The translations under genes were made by a program, and so were the position numbers. Of a stretch of 64,000 nucleotides of DNA, positions 17,729-26,742 are shown one piece after another (position 1 is the first letter of the stretch; every line of letters begins with the position of its first letter). The notes under the pieces were generated by a model. It worked only from the letters and a program-made list of their open reading frames with translations, was not told the DNA's origin and searched no databases. Source of the stretch: CAYJAZ01 sp964368455 (GTDB lineage Bacteria; Desulfobacterota; Desulfovibrionia; Desulfovibrionales; Desulfovibrionaceae); NCBI GenBank assembly GCA_964368455.1, contig CAYJAZ010000003.1, positions 62,001 through 126,000 on the forward strand, read 5' to 3'.

Positions 17729-18242
17729 TCTAAGGTGTATTTTTTAAAATTCATTTTTTGCCTTTTGAGATTTATTTTTTTGCAAAAAGTATATTTCTCA
17801 GACTAATTAGACTGCTTGTCTCTCTTTTATTGAATTTCAAACCTTAAAAAGTCTTTTTGTTAAAAATCCAGCAAAATTTATTAATTTGGTAAAATATTTC
17901 AAAAATCCATGTGTTTAACAAATAGTGTCAATATACTTTATTTGCTAGCATTCAGAAATATTTCCGCTTATTTGCGAACGAGGCTTAATCACTATGTTAC
18001 TACAAAAGCATGCAGAGAGCAAAAAAAGAAGCAGATGAATAGTGATTTTCTAAACTTCTTTCTTGTAAAAGCTAAGTTTTGTCTTTGTATTTATTCTTTA
18101 TATATTGATATATCAATATTGCCTTTTCTATTCCACTCTTGCGCGAAAGAGTTTTCATGAGCCTTAATGCCTTATCGATGCAGTTTATTTCAATTTTGAC
18201 AAAATATTTTTAATCAATTTGGGTGAATTTGGAGGAAATGCT
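17729..18242. other. 514-base gap inside the phage cassette
   Basis: I see no supported gene. An 83-codon plus-strand frame at 17909-18160 lacks a ribosome site and any recognisable composition. The gap could hold the promoter of the lysis and structural genes or a packaging site, but no motif proves it. Confidence 0.4.
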
Positions 18243-18662
18243 ATGCGACATATTGATACAATAATAATTCATTGTTCTGCAACTAGGCCGAGCCAAGATA
18301 TTGGTGTTGAAGACATACGCAGATGGCATATAGAAGACAATGGTTTCTTTGATATTGGCTACCATTTTGTCATTCGTAGAGATGGAAGTATTGAGAATGG
18401 ACGAAATGTTGAAAAAGTTGGTGCCCATTGTAAGGGACATAATCAATATTCTTTAGGTATTTGCCTTATTGGTGGGCTTTCAGAAAAGATGAAGGATGAA
18501 AATAATTTCACATATGAACAAATGCAGGCATTAAAAACACTTTTGAAGCATTTAAAGGCAAGATATAAAATTGAAGATATTTTTGGGCATAATGCCTTTA
18601 GTCCAAAAGCTTGCCCTTGTTTTGATGTTGCAACCTGGTTGAAAGCAGAAGCTTTACTCTAA
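18243..18662 (+). CDS. Phage endolysin, N-acetylmuramoyl-L-alanine amidase (T7 lysozyme-like)
   Basis: The 139-residue product is a compact amidase_2/PGRP-type enzyme. IIIHCSATRP gives the first zinc-binding His, FDIGYHFVIRRDGSIENGR has the conserved GYHFVI core, and IFGHNAFSPKACPCFDV supplies the second zinc His and the cysteine ligand position seen in T7 lysozyme. It cleaves the amide bond between muramic acid and L-alanine in peptidoglycan. There is no signal peptide, so it needs a holin, and two holin candidates follow. I chose the ATG at 18243 because GGAGG lies at 18231-18235; the upstream TTG is not supported. Confidence 0.92.
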   Translation: MRHIDTIIIHCSATRPSQDIGVEDIRRWHIEDNGFFDIGYHFVIRRDGSIENGRNVEKVGAHCKGHNQYSLGICLIGGLSEKMKDENNFTYEQMQALKTLLKHLKARYKIEDIFGHNAFSPKACPCFDVATWLKAEALL

Positions 18663-18715
18663 TGTATTTTATTTATGAAGTTAATTAAAAAAGCAAACAA
18701 GTATAAGGAGTTTTT

Positions 18716-19111
18716 ATGAGCATATCAATGATGGTTGGCGGAATTTCTAGCTTGTTAGTTAAGGCCTTAGATTTTTTTGAGGGCGACGATAAAAGACAAG
18801 TAGAAATAGCACTTAAAGAACTTGAAAATATGCAGGCACAGCTCATGGGCCAACAAGCAATAAATCAAGCAGAAGCAGGGCATAGAACTGTTTTTGTTGC
18901 TGGATGGCGACCATTTATAGGCTGGGTATGCGGCTTTGCTTTATCTTTTGAATTTATCCTACGTCCAGTATTCAACTATATTTTTATGATGTATTATCCA
19001 GAAACTCCCTCTATTCCAAGTATTTCAGAAGTTTTACTTGAGCTTGTTTTTGCAATGCTTGGAATAGGTTCATTACGTTCCTTTGAAAAATATAAAGGAG
19101 TGGCAAAATGA
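18716..19111 (+). CDS. Phage holin, 3TM type (GTA-type holin family)
   Basis: The 131-residue product has an amphipathic N-terminal segment, a charged Glu/Lys region, then the diagnostic AGWRPFIGWVCGFALSFEFILRPVFNY followed by a second hydrophobic stretch (SEVLLELVFAMLGIGSLRSFEKYKG). The AGWRPxxGW phrase is typical of the 3TM holin family first named for gene-transfer-agent release and widely found in prophages. It would form the membrane lesion that lets the endolysin encoded just upstream reach the cell wall. The stop codon overlaps the start of the second holin-like gene by four bases (ATGA), suggesting coupled translation. Confidence 0.85.
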   Translation: MSISMMVGGISSLLVKALDFFEGDDKRQVEIALKELENMQAQLMGQQAINQAEAGHRTVFVAGWRPFIGWVCGFALSFEFILRPVFNYIFMMYYPETPSIPSISEVLLELVFAMLGIGSLRSFEKYKGVAK

Positions 19112-19629
19112 TAGAAGATTTTATGACTGTGTGGCGTACTTATTCGCGTGCATTATTTCAAGATTGGGAATTGAAAGCCCTTGTTTCTCTTATAATGACT
19201 ACTATTTCATCATTTACAGGACTTTCTCTTGTTATTTCACATGTTTTTCTTGCAGTTCTCTTTTTTGATTTCTTATTAGGTGTTGCATGTTCATTGAAAT
19301 TTCACTCTTTTTCGTATTTCAAATTTAAAATGGGAATATCGAAAATAGTAGTCTATGTTTTTTATGTAATATTAGTGAGTTGGGGGGATAAAGTTTTTCA
19401 AGAAATTTTCTTATTTCCCTCTGAAAAGCATTATTTAGCTATGTGGTTAGCAGGAACTATAATTTTTACTGAATTGATAAGCATATTGGGGCATTGTAAA
19501 ATGCTTGGTCTGCCTGTTCCTGAATCTATGTCTTTTATGCTCAAAAAAGCGAGGCAAAGCCTAGATAGTTCTACTTTGAACTTTATGGAAAACAAAGAAA
19601 ATAATAAAAGAATAGAATTAGAAGATTAA
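19108..19629 (+). CDS. Second phage holin-like membrane protein
   Basis: The 173-residue product has three or four hydrophobic segments: about residues 25-55 (ALVSLIMTTISSFTGLSLVI and onward), 75-100, and 110-130. A phrase LAVLFFDFLLGVACSLKF resembles the core of holin family 4/TcdE-like proteins (usually LxxLxxxDxxxG). The C-terminus is charged. It overlaps the upstream holin gene by four bases. Two membrane proteins in a row suggest a holin/antiholin or holin/pinholin pair. The assignment is by topology and position, with weak motif support. Confidence 0.65.
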   Translation: MIEDFMTVWRTYSRALFQDWELKALVSLIMTTISSFTGLSLVISHVFLAVLFFDFLLGVACSLKFHSFSYFKFKMGISKIVVYVFYVILVSWGDKVFQEIFLFPSEKHYLAMWLAGTIIFTELISILGHCKMLGLPVPESMSFMLKKARQSLDSSTLNFMENKENNKRIELED

Positions 19630-19704
19630 ACAAAAACTTTAATTAGCATTGAATATTATACTTGATATTCAACAGTTTATAACAATACACAAGAGGGTAA
19701 GAAT

Positions 19705-20031
19705 ATGATTAAAAGAAAGAATACGCTGCCTTCTCAAAGAATAAATGAAGAAGAAAAAATAAAGAAACTTGTTCTTGAAAAATCAAAAAAGAAAAATATA
19801 CGCACTTGCGAAGATATTATTCAAGATATTCAGGAAGTTAAAGAAAGTGCTTTGAATGAAGGTGATTACAGAACGGCACTAAAGGCTATTGAATTAGAGG
19901 GCAAACAATTAGCAATGTGTGCACAGCTCTATGAAAATAAAGATAAAAACATTGAAGAATTAGAAAAAGCTTCAGAAGAAATGAGTGTGACAATTAAAGA
20001 TTTTTTGCTTTCATTAGAGAAAGAAGAATAA
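19705..20031 (+). CDS. Putative terminase small subunit
   Basis: The 108-residue product is Lys/Glu-rich and all-helical. The phrase ALNEGDYRTALKAIELEGKQLAMC closely resembles the conserved segment of many small terminase subunits in podoviruses (DYxxAxKAxELxGKxLGMF). It sits 29 bases upstream of the large terminase gene, the classical position. The small subunit recognises the viral DNA and hands it to the motor. The N-terminal 30 residues are strongly basic, as expected for DNA contact. Start ATG at 19705 has an AGAGGG site upstream. Confidence is moderate because the helix-turn-helix itself is not obvious. Confidence 0.6.
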   Translation: MIKRKNTLPSQRINEEEKIKKLVLEKSKKKNIRTCEDIIQDIQEVKESALNEGDYRTALKAIELEGKQLAMCAQLYENKDKNIEELEKASEEMSVTIKDFLLSLEKEE

Positions 20032-20060
20032 AATGAAAAAACTTATAATGCGGAGGCCTT

Positions 20061-21548
20061 ATGCAAAGGCAACAAGCTTTACAAATCTATACAGAAATCA
20101 AAAATGATACTGAAATCAGAGAATTAGCAAAAAGTGATCTTTTCTTTCTTCTTGTTTGTCTTATGGGGCGTAAAGATATGAATTGTGATTTTCTTTACGA
20201 TAGATGTAGAGAAGTGCAAAAAAATCCAGATGGTTATCTTGATTTGTGGGCAAGAGAACACTATAAATCTACAATTATTACTATAGCCCTTACCATACAA
20301 GATATTTTGAAAAATCCTGATATTACTATTGCAATTTTCAGTCATACAAGGGCTATTGCAAAAGATTTTCTCAAACAAATTAAAAGAGAGTTTGAAAGTA
20401 ATGAACTTTTGCAAAAACTGTTTCCGCATATTTGCAAGCCGACAAGTAGAGAAAGTAAAGCATTATCAAGAACTTGGAGCGAAGAAAAGCTGCTTGTGAT
20501 GCGTGAAAAAAATCCAAAAGAAGCAACTCTTGAAGCATGGGGACTTGTTGATGGACAGCCCACGGGCAAGCATTTTGATATCCTTATTTATGACGATGTT
20601 GTCACTCTTGAAAGCGTGAGCACTTCTGAACAAATCAAAAAGACAACCGAAGCATGGCGACTTTCCCTTAATCTTGGCGCAAGAAATGGAAAAATTCGCA
20701 TGATTGGAACACGTTATCATTTATTAGACACTTACGACACTATTATTAAGCAAGGTTCTGTTATTCCTAGAATTTATCCAGCAACTGTAGACGGGACAGA
20801 AAGCGGCGAAGCTCTATTTCTTGATCAAAAAACTTTAGAAAAAAAACGTAGAGATATGGGGGCTTATGTTTTTGCCTGCCAAATGTTGCAAAATCCACAA
20901 CAAGACAAGATGCAGTCTTTTAAAAGAGAATGGTTACAATTTTGGCAACCTGAACAAAAGCATTATCAAGGCATGAATAGAATTGTCTTAGTTGATCCAG
21001 CCAATAGTAAGAAAAAGACTTCAGATTATACGACAATGTGGCTTATAGGCAGAAATTTTGACGCAAAATACTATGTCATATTTATGTTTAGAGATAGGCT
21101 TAATCTTTCTGAAAGAACAAGAAAACTCTTTGAAATAGTGCGTAATTATGATGTTGAAAATGTTGTTTACGAACAATACGGCGTGCAAGCAGATATAGAT
21201 CATATCAAAAGTGAAATGCAAAGACATTGTTATCATTTTAACATTCATCCTGTCGGTGGAAAAATGGCTAAATACGACAGAATAAAACGTTTAGAAACTG
21301 ATTTTGAACATGGCAATATTTTCTTGCCAACTAGCTGTCATTATACATCTTATGATGGAAGTTTTGACGACATGACAAAGATTTTTATCAATGAAGAATA
21401 TCTTTTATTTCCTATGTCTTCGCATGACGATATGCTAGACGCTTTAGCACGTTTGCATGATATAGAAATAAATGCGCCTAAGATGTTTGAAACACAGAGT
21501 AAAAATACAAAATCAGCTTCAAAATACGATATTTGGCAAAGAAGGTAA
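20061..21548 (+). CDS. Phage terminase large subunit (packaging ATPase/nuclease)
   Basis: The 495-residue product has a variant Walker A, AREHYKST, at residues about 64-71, as in T7-type terminases where the loop is R-x-x-x-K-S/T. The Walker B-like IYDDV lies near residue 175. The C-terminal RNase H-like nuclease shows IVLVDPANSKKKTSDYTTMW (first catalytic Asp), VVYEQYG (Glu) and SHDDMLDALARL (last Asp pair). All nuclease acids appear intact. It pumps DNA into the procapsid and cuts the concatemer. GGAGG at 20052 precedes the ATG at 20061. The next gene overlaps no coding sequence but starts 3 bases after the stop. Confidence 0.93.
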   Translation: MQRQQALQIYTEIKNDTEIRELAKSDLFFLLVCLMGRKDMNCDFLYDRCREVQKNPDGYLDLWAREHYKSTIITIALTIQDILKNPDITIAIFSHTRAIAKDFLKQIKREFESNELLQKLFPHICKPTSRESKALSRTWSEEKLLVMREKNPKEATLEAWGLVDGQPTGKHFDILIYDDVVTLESVSTSEQIKKTTEAWRLSLNLGARNGKIRMIGTRYHLLDTYDTIIKQGSVIPRIYPATVDGTESGEALFLDQKTLEKKRRDMGAYVFACQMLQNPQQDKMQSFKREWLQFWQPEQKHYQGMNRIVLVDPANSKKKTSDYTTMWLIGRNFDAKYYVIFMFRDRLNLSERTRKLFEIVRNYDVENVVYEQYGVQADIDHIKSEMQRHCYHFNIHPVGGKMAKYDRIKRLETDFEHGNIFLPTSCHYTSYDGSFDDMTKIFINEEYLLFPMSSHDDMLDALARLHDIEINAPKMFETQSKNTKSASKYDIWQRR

Positions 21549-21550
21549 GT

Positions 21551-22054
21551 ATGGCTGAATTAGAAATTAAAAGTATAGATAGCAATGACAAAGATATTTT
21601 GTGTGATTATTATGAAAAAATTAATCAAGAAGGGCTTTTATCTGCTTTTTTATACGAAGACAATTCTTTACAATCTTTTTTAGAATTTAGTTATAATGCA
21701 TGGATTTATATATGTTTTTTAGATGGGAACGAAGTGGGTTTTACTTTGTTTAACGACTTCAAAGGAAAATCAGCCTTCTTTCATTTCTGCCTTTTTGAAA
21801 AGGGGCAAAAATATGCTTTGGAATTTGGAAAAATGCTTTTTGAAACAGTTTTTCATAAAGACGATTTAGTCTATGTTTTTGGCTTGACTCCATCTGTGTA
21901 TAGGCATGTCTTTCCACTTTTGCAAAGTGTTGGAATGCAAAAAATGTTCGCAATTCCAGAAGCTTGTGTCTTGAACAATAAAAAAAGAGAAGCTGTGTTT
22001 TCTATGATCAGCAAGCAAAGATTCTATCAATTACATATGAAAGAAAAATATTGA
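21551..22054 (+). CDS. GNAT-like protein in the phage head region
   Basis: The 167-residue product has the alternating strand and helix pattern of a GNAT acyltransferase, with WIYICFLDGNEVGFTLFNDF as the beta2-beta3 hairpin and later VYRHVFPLLQSVGMQKMF. It resembles the small acetyltransferase-like proteins encoded near the terminase and portal genes of many podoviruses. Their function is not established, and they may modify virion or host proteins. The R/Q-x-x-G-x-G/A acetyl-CoA loop is not clear, so activity is uncertain. The ATG at 21551 is preceded by GAAGG; an earlier in-frame TTG is inside the terminase gene. A second GNAT-like gene is at 29581. Confidence 0.55.
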   Translation: MAELEIKSIDSNDKDILCDYYEKINQEGLLSAFLYEDNSLQSFLEFSYNAWIYICFLDGNEVGFTLFNDFKGKSAFFHFCLFEKGQKYALEFGKMLFETVFHKDDLVYVFGLTPSVYRHVFPLLQSVGMQKMFAIPEACVLNNKKREAVFSMISKQRFYQLHMKEKY

Positions 22055-22083
22055 TAAAAATATTAATGTAAAAGGAGAGAAAA

Positions 22084-22425
22084 ATGAAGATTTCAACAAA
22101 GATTGTCTATGGCGTTAATGGAGATGTTTTATTTGAAGAAAGTTATGATTATGTTGGTGAAATAGCCTATTGTGGCGGAGGTTCTAAATCAACCTCTACA
22201 CCTGATGTCACACCTGCACCCGAACCTGTGCAAAAAGTGCAAACAAAGGCCATTAGTGAAAGTGCTCAAATTGCAAGAGAAAATCAATTAGAGAAAGCAC
22301 AAAGAGCAAAGGGCATAAGATCTACCATATTAACTACTGATGATGAAGACTCCTCTTTATTAGCAAATTCCCAAACAAATAATACTACAACAACAAGCAC
22401 AACTAAAAGTCTTTTGGGGCAGTAA
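22084..22425 (+). CDS. Small phage protein before the portal gene, function unknown
   Basis: The 113-residue product begins with a short beta region (YDYVGEIAYCGGGSK), followed by a Thr/Pro/Gln-rich linker and the segment AQRAKGIRSTILTTDDEDSS, and ends in TTTSTTKSLLGQ. A near-identical layout (GIASTIL...KTLLGQ) is, from memory, frequent in small proteins encoded just upstream of the portal in T7-like or BPP-1-like podoviruses. Their role is not known to me. GGAG lies 8 bases before the ATG. The stop is one base from the portal start, so translation is likely coupled. Confidence 0.55.
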   Translation: MKISTKIVYGVNGDVLFEESYDYVGEIAYCGGGSKSTSTPDVTPAPEPVQKVQTKAISESAQIARENQLEKAQRAKGIRSTILTTDDEDSSLLANSQTNNTTTTSTTKSLLGQ

Positions 22426-22426
22426 T

Positions 22427-24133
22427 ATGGTAACAAATGAAAAAATATATGAAATTCAAGTTCTTTACGAAGACTTGAAGAAAAAAAGATCTTCTTGGCT
22501 TTCTTATTGGCAATTACTTGCAGAAAATTTTGACGCAAGGGGTTTTAAAGATGCTGAAAAGCAAAGCGAAGCAGAAGAAATACTTGTGAATAAAAAGTTA
22601 CTCAACACTTCACCTGTTATAGCCGCTAGAACCTTAGCCGCTGGAATGCAGGGCGGTATGACATCGCCAGCAAGAAATTGGTTTAATCTACGTGTTCCAA
22701 AAACTCATAATAGTTTTCAAACTATTATTGAAAATGGAAAATTGCAGCAAGACGATATGCAAAAAGAACAAAGAGATCATGAAGTGCTTACTTATATAGA
22801 TCAAGTAAGCGAAAGAATGCGTATTATCTTTCAAAATTCTAATTTTTATAATGTGATGTTTCAAGCCTATCAACAACTTGGTGTTTTTGGTTCTGCTTGT
22901 GTTTTAGAAGAAGCAAATTTAGACGGTTTTTATTTTACTTGTATGCCTGTTGGTTCATATGTATTTGATGTGAATGCAAAGGGGCATGTAGATACATTAA
23001 TAAGAAAAATTTGGCTCGATTCACGTCAATTAATAGTAGAATTTGGAGAAGATGTCTTACCTGAAAGTTTGAGAAGTGAAAAATCTCTCAAAAATAAGCA
23101 AAAATTTGAAGTTTATCATGCAATTTTGCCAAATATGCATTGCACAAAGAAATATCTATCACTCTATTATATGAATAGAAAAGATACTGACGGAAATTTC
23201 ATCCTTTTACGCGAATCTTATTTTGATTCACAGCCATTTTTTGGTGTGCGATGGGATGTGCAAGCTGGTGATATTTATGGCAAAAGCCCCGCAATGGATG
23301 TGCTTGGTTCGGCAATGCTTTTACAAGCAGTTGAAATGGACACAGCAGAGGGCATACATAAACAAATAAATCCGCCAGTAAACGCACCGGCTGAATTGCA
23401 AGCAATAGGCGTTGATCTTTCTGCTGGCGCGGTGAACTTTGTATCAAATAATTTAGGCACACATCTTGGCGTAGCCCCAACCTTGCAAGTGCAGCCTGAT
23501 GTGAATGCTGCTCTATTGTATATACAGAAAATAGAAAATGAAATTCAAACTGGCATGTATAATGATTTATTTCGGATGCTTATAGGATCTGATAGAAGGC
23601 AGATCACAGCAACTGAAATAGCCTCTAAAGAACAAGAGAAATTAATATTAATAGGGCCTGTTTTAGAACGTTTGCAAGATGAATTATTCAATCCGCTCAT
23701 TAAAAGAACTTTTGAATTGATGGAAAAGTATAATGCTCTACCTGAATTGCCTAAGACATTAGAATCGCAATCTTTAAAAGTTGAATTTGTTTCTACCTTA
23801 GCACAGGCTCAAAAGATAGTTTCAACCTCTTCTATAGAGCAATTGCTTGCATTTACAGCTTCTTTTGCGCAGATGAAACCTGAAGTCTTAGACGCACTTA
23901 ATAGTGATGTGCTTTTACAAAAATACGCAGATTATTTAGGAACAGATGCTTCCTTGCTGCTTTCACAAGAAAAAATCAATCGTATTCGAGAAGAAAGAAA
24001 AATAAGAGAAAACGATGTATTAGCAAAAGATGCTGTGAATAATTTAGCACAAGTGGCAAATACATTATCAAAAACTTCTTTAAACGAAGGCAATGCATTA
24101 GATATGCTTTTAGGCGGATTAGGTAAATTATAA
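22427..24133 (+). CDS. Phage portal (head-to-tail connector) protein, T7/BPP-1-like
   Basis: The 568-residue product shows VIAARTLAAGMQGGMTSPARNWFNLRV near residue 70, the most conserved segment of the podoviral head-tail connector family (T7 gp8-like). Further features are VFGSACVLEEANLDGFYFTC and the helical wing PPVNAPAELQAIGVDLSAGAVNFV. The C-terminal third is helical (crown and barrel). Twelve copies form the ring through which DNA enters the capsid and to which the short tail attaches. It follows the terminase in the usual order. The sequence looks intact. Confidence 0.92.
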   Translation: MVTNEKIYEIQVLYEDLKKKRSSWLSYWQLLAENFDARGFKDAEKQSEAEEILVNKKLLNTSPVIAARTLAAGMQGGMTSPARNWFNLRVPKTHNSFQTIIENGKLQQDDMQKEQRDHEVLTYIDQVSERMRIIFQNSNFYNVMFQAYQQLGVFGSACVLEEANLDGFYFTCMPVGSYVFDVNAKGHVDTLIRKIWLDSRQLIVEFGEDVLPESLRSEKSLKNKQKFEVYHAILPNMHCTKKYLSLYYMNRKDTDGNFILLRESYFDSQPFFGVRWDVQAGDIYGKSPAMDVLGSAMLLQAVEMDTAEGIHKQINPPVNAPAELQAIGVDLSAGAVNFVSNNLGTHLGVAPTLQVQPDVNAALLYIQKIENEIQTGMYNDLFRMLIGSDRRQITATEIASKEQEKLILIGPVLERLQDELFNPLIKRTFELMEKYNALPELPKTLESQSLKVEFVSTLAQAQKIVSTSSIEQLLAFTASFAQMKPEVLDALNSDVLLQKYADYLGTDASLLLSQEKINRIREERKIRENDVLAKDAVNNLAQVANTLSKTSLNEGNALDMLLGGLGKL

Positions 24134-24154
24134 GTATTCAATATCAAAAGTGTT

Positions 24155-24436
24155 ATGGAAAGTAAAATGAAAGAAAAAGAAAGAAAAGTAGTAGAAAATA
24201 TGATCGATGAATTGATGTTGAGGCAAGAGGGAAGAATTTTTCTTCGTGCCTTAATTGAAAGTTCTGGAATATTCAAGCCAATACAGTCAAGTGATAAAGA
24301 AATAGTGATGTATTATGAAGGAAAAAGGGCTTTTGGCCTAGATTTGATAAAGATAATGAATAATCAGAATAAAGATAATCTCTCAATAGTATTAAAAAGT
24401 GAAAGTAATGAAATGAATGTAAAAAGTGAAGATTAG
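24155..24436 (+). CDS. Small phage structural protein, Bbp19-like
   Basis: The 93-residue product contains RQEGRIFLRALIESSGIF and, after a short gap, YYEGKRAFGLDLIKIM. The pair EGRxFLxxLIxxxGxF and xxEGxRxxGLxLL is the pattern I associate with the Bbp19 family of Bordetella phage BPP-1 and relatives, encoded between portal and capsid genes. Function is not known to me beyond presumed head morphogenesis. An internal ATG at 24167 with GGAAAG just upstream may be the true start. Its place between the portal and scaffold genes agrees with the assignment. Confidence 0.6.
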   Translation: MESKMKEKERKVVENMIDELMLRQEGRIFLRALIESSGIFKPIQSSDKEIVMYYEGKRAFGLDLIKIMNNQNKDNLSIVLKSESNEMNVKSED

Positions 24437-24555
24437 TTTTTTGTAATATAAATATGAAATGTGCACATCAAATGAGAGTAGATTAAAGAAATAAGTAAAA
24501 AAATAAAATGACTTAGTGGCTTAATATTTTGGAAAAAATAAAAGAAGGAGAAAAT

Positions 24556-25107
24556 ATGAAAGGAATCAATGAAAAAGAGTTAAAGGCTGCTGCTAAAGAA
24601 GAATTTTCTTCAAAAAAAGTTGAAAATACACAGAAAAAAGAAGAAAGAGACACTCTTTTAGCAAGCGAAGAAGATGCAGAAGATATCGAAATTGAACTTC
24701 CTGAAAGTTATGGAAAAGAAGAAGTTGAAAGAATCAAGGCTTTTGCAAAATCTTTAAAATTGACTAAAGAACAGGCTTTAGGGCTTTCAAAACTGTCTAA
24801 AGAATTAGAAAAAAATTCACTTCAAAAGCAAGAAGAACAGATGAAAGAATGGGAAGATGAATTAAAGAATGACAGCGAATTTGGCAAGAAGAATTTTGCA
24901 AAAAATCTTGAATACGCAAAAATTGCTCTGCAAAAATTCGACACAAATAACGAGCTTCGTGCTCTTTTGAATGAAAGTTCTTATGGTTCGCATCCTATTG
25001 TAGTGAAATTTTTTATGAATTTAGGCAAGAAATTGAACGAAGATAATTTCGTGCAAGGCGAAAATGCTAAGAAGAATAAACCTCTCTACGAAAGATTATA
25101 TAATTAG
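24556..25107 (+). CDS. Putative phage scaffolding protein
   Basis: The 183-residue product is highly charged, rich in Glu and Lys, and predicted almost entirely helical. The phrases FAKSLKLTKEQALGLSKLSKELE and LRALLNESSYGSHPIVVKFFMNLGKKLNEDNFV recur in scaffold-type proteins encoded directly upstream of podovirus major capsid genes. A scaffold guides procapsid assembly and leaves before or during packaging. AGGAG stands seven bases before the ATG at 24556; the upstream TTG at 24529 is unlikely. The capsid gene follows after 80 bases. Confidence 0.7.
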   Translation: MKGINEKELKAAAKEEFSSKKVENTQKKEERDTLLASEEDAEDIEIELPESYGKEEVERIKAFAKSLKLTKEQALGLSKLSKELEKNSLQKQEEQMKEWEDELKNDSEFGKKNFAKNLEYAKIALQKFDTNNELRALLNESSYGSHPIVVKFFMNLGKKLNEDNFVQGENAKKNKPLYERLYN

Positions 25108-25187
25108 AGCATTTTGCAAAATCTATAAAAGTATATTCTATAAAAACAATTATTTAACATACTTGAAAAAATAAGAAAGGAGAAATT

Positions 25188-26165
25188 ATGAAAGGATTAG
25201 TTGCATCATTACACGAATTAGAAGATTTTTACAAAGGCGAAAAAGCTGGCGATGTTATTGAATTGATGAATCAAACCAATGATATATTGACTGACGTCCC
25301 ACTTATGGAATCGAATCAAAGCAATGGACATCTTACAAGAATTCGCACAGGTTTGCCTGAAGTGTATTGGACAAAGTTATACGAAGGCACATTGCCAAGT
25401 AAGGGCACTTATTCGCATGTGACAGAAGCTTGTGGAATGCTTGAATCACGTTTCTTCATTGATGAGCGAGAATGTAATTTATACGGCGATAAAGCTAAGG
25501 CATTTAGACTATCAGAAAGTATTGGCCATGCAGAAGCTATGCGTCAAGAAGTTGCACGTACACTCTTTTACGGAGATACAGCTGCTTCGCCAGAAAAATT
25601 CAATGGGCTTTCAAAAAGATATCCAGCTAAAGACGCACCTAATGTTATAGATGCTGGCGGTAAAACTGGCGATATGACATCACTTTGGCTTATTAGTTGG
25701 GGCGATAGAACCGTGCATGGACTGTATCCAAAAAATACAAAGGCTGGACTTTCAAGCGAAGATTTAGGCAGACAAACAGTTTCAGACGATAAAGGCGGCC
25801 GCTATGAAGCTTTAGAAGAAAAGCATATATGGCAAGTTGGACTTGCGGTAAGAGATTGGCGAGCTTGTGTGAGAATTGCTAATATTGAAGTGAGTAAATT
25901 AGCTCTTGCAATAGATGAAAGCGGTTATATTGATTTGAGAAAATTCACAGTTAAAGCAAAAAATCTCATCCCTGAACATCTAAGAAATAATGCTATTTGG
26001 TATTGTAATCAAGATGTACTTACAGCATTAGAATTGCAATCAAGCGACCCAAAAGGCGTGCATCTAACTTATGGCGAATACTTTAATTCTACTGCTATTC
26101 CTGTCTTGCATGGAAGACCTGTAAGACAATGTGACGCAATTATTTCTACAGAAAAAGCAATTTAA
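25188..26165 (+). CDS. Phage major capsid protein (podovirus type)
   Basis: The 325-residue product begins MKGLVASLHELEDFYKGEKAG and includes PLMESNQSNGHLTRIRTGLPEVYWTKLYEG and ERECNLYGDKAKAFRLSES. A C-terminal region VKAKNLIPEHLRNNAIWYCNQDVLTALELQ reads like the axial domain of an HK97-fold capsid protein. The overall pattern matches the major capsid protein of BPP-1-like podoviruses. It would form the icosahedral shell, with the following gene supplying a cement protein. The ribosome site GAAAGGAG is strong, as expected for an abundant product. No sign of truncation. Confidence 0.88.
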   Translation: MKGLVASLHELEDFYKGEKAGDVIELMNQTNDILTDVPLMESNQSNGHLTRIRTGLPEVYWTKLYEGTLPSKGTYSHVTEACGMLESRFFIDERECNLYGDKAKAFRLSESIGHAEAMRQEVARTLFYGDTAASPEKFNGLSKRYPAKDAPNVIDAGGKTGDMTSLWLISWGDRTVHGLYPKNTKAGLSSEDLGRQTVSDDKGGRYEALEEKHIWQVGLAVRDWRACVRIANIEVSKLALAIDESGYIDLRKFTVKAKNLIPEHLRNNAIWYCNQDVLTALELQSSDPKGVHLTYGEYFNSTAIPVLHGRPVRQCDAIISTEKAI

Positions 26166-26191
26166 TACTTGAGCAATACAAGGAGAAAAAT

Positions 26192-26614
26192 ATGATTTTA
26201 GATAAAAATACCATACTTTGCAACGGTTTACCAACAAAAGCAGAAAATATTTTTGCTGTAGATACTGGTTTTATGATGGCGGGCAGAAAAAACATTCTTT
26301 TTTACTTCAATGTATTAGAAGATTTTGTCGGTGGAACTTCTCTTGAATTTAGCCTGCATGAAGCAGACAGCGAAAAAGGCATTTATTCAGAAATCGAGAA
26401 TTCAAGTTTCACTTATACATTAGCTGAATTAGAACAAGGTATGCGCGCTCCTTATAAGTTTTTACCACAAAGCACAAAGAAAAGATGGATTAAGCTTGTT
26501 GTGAGTGCAACAGGAACTTTCACAGCTGGCAGCCTGCTTTGTGCTTTAGTGAGAGAGGAAGAAGACGGCTATACTGAAGGCATGTATTACGATAAGGGCA
26601 TGCTTATAGCTTAA
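26192..26614 (+). CDS. Capsid cement/decoration protein, Bbp16-like
   Basis: The 140-residue product is beta-rich. It begins MILDKNTILCNGLPT, then has NILFYFNVLEDFVGGTSLEFSLHEAD and a C-terminal GYTEGMYYDKGMLIA. The same plan is seen in Bbp16-type proteins encoded immediately after the major capsid gene in BPP-1-like phages, which decorate and stabilise the shell. AAGGAG precedes the ATG. It is 26 bases from the capsid gene, so it is surely cotranscribed. Confidence 0.7.
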   Translation: MILDKNTILCNGLPTKAENIFAVDTGFMMAGRKNILFYFNVLEDFVGGTSLEFSLHEADSEKGIYSEIENSSFTYTLAELEQGMRAPYKFLPQSTKKRWIKLVVSATGTFTAGSLLCALVREEEDGYTEGMYYDKGMLIA

Positions 26615-26742
26615 TTGAGGGCACATTCTAAAGAGCATAAAATTTTGAAAGCCATTTGTTTTTGATTTCATTTTGCTAATAAAGGACAGATGGCTTTCTC
26701 AATAAATTTTTAAAAATCTTTTATTTATTAAAGAGGTTTTAT

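Noticed and set aside
17909..18160. 83-codon frame in the phage gap
   Set aside because: No ribosome site, mixed hydrophobic composition typical of AT-rich noncoding DNA, and no motif.
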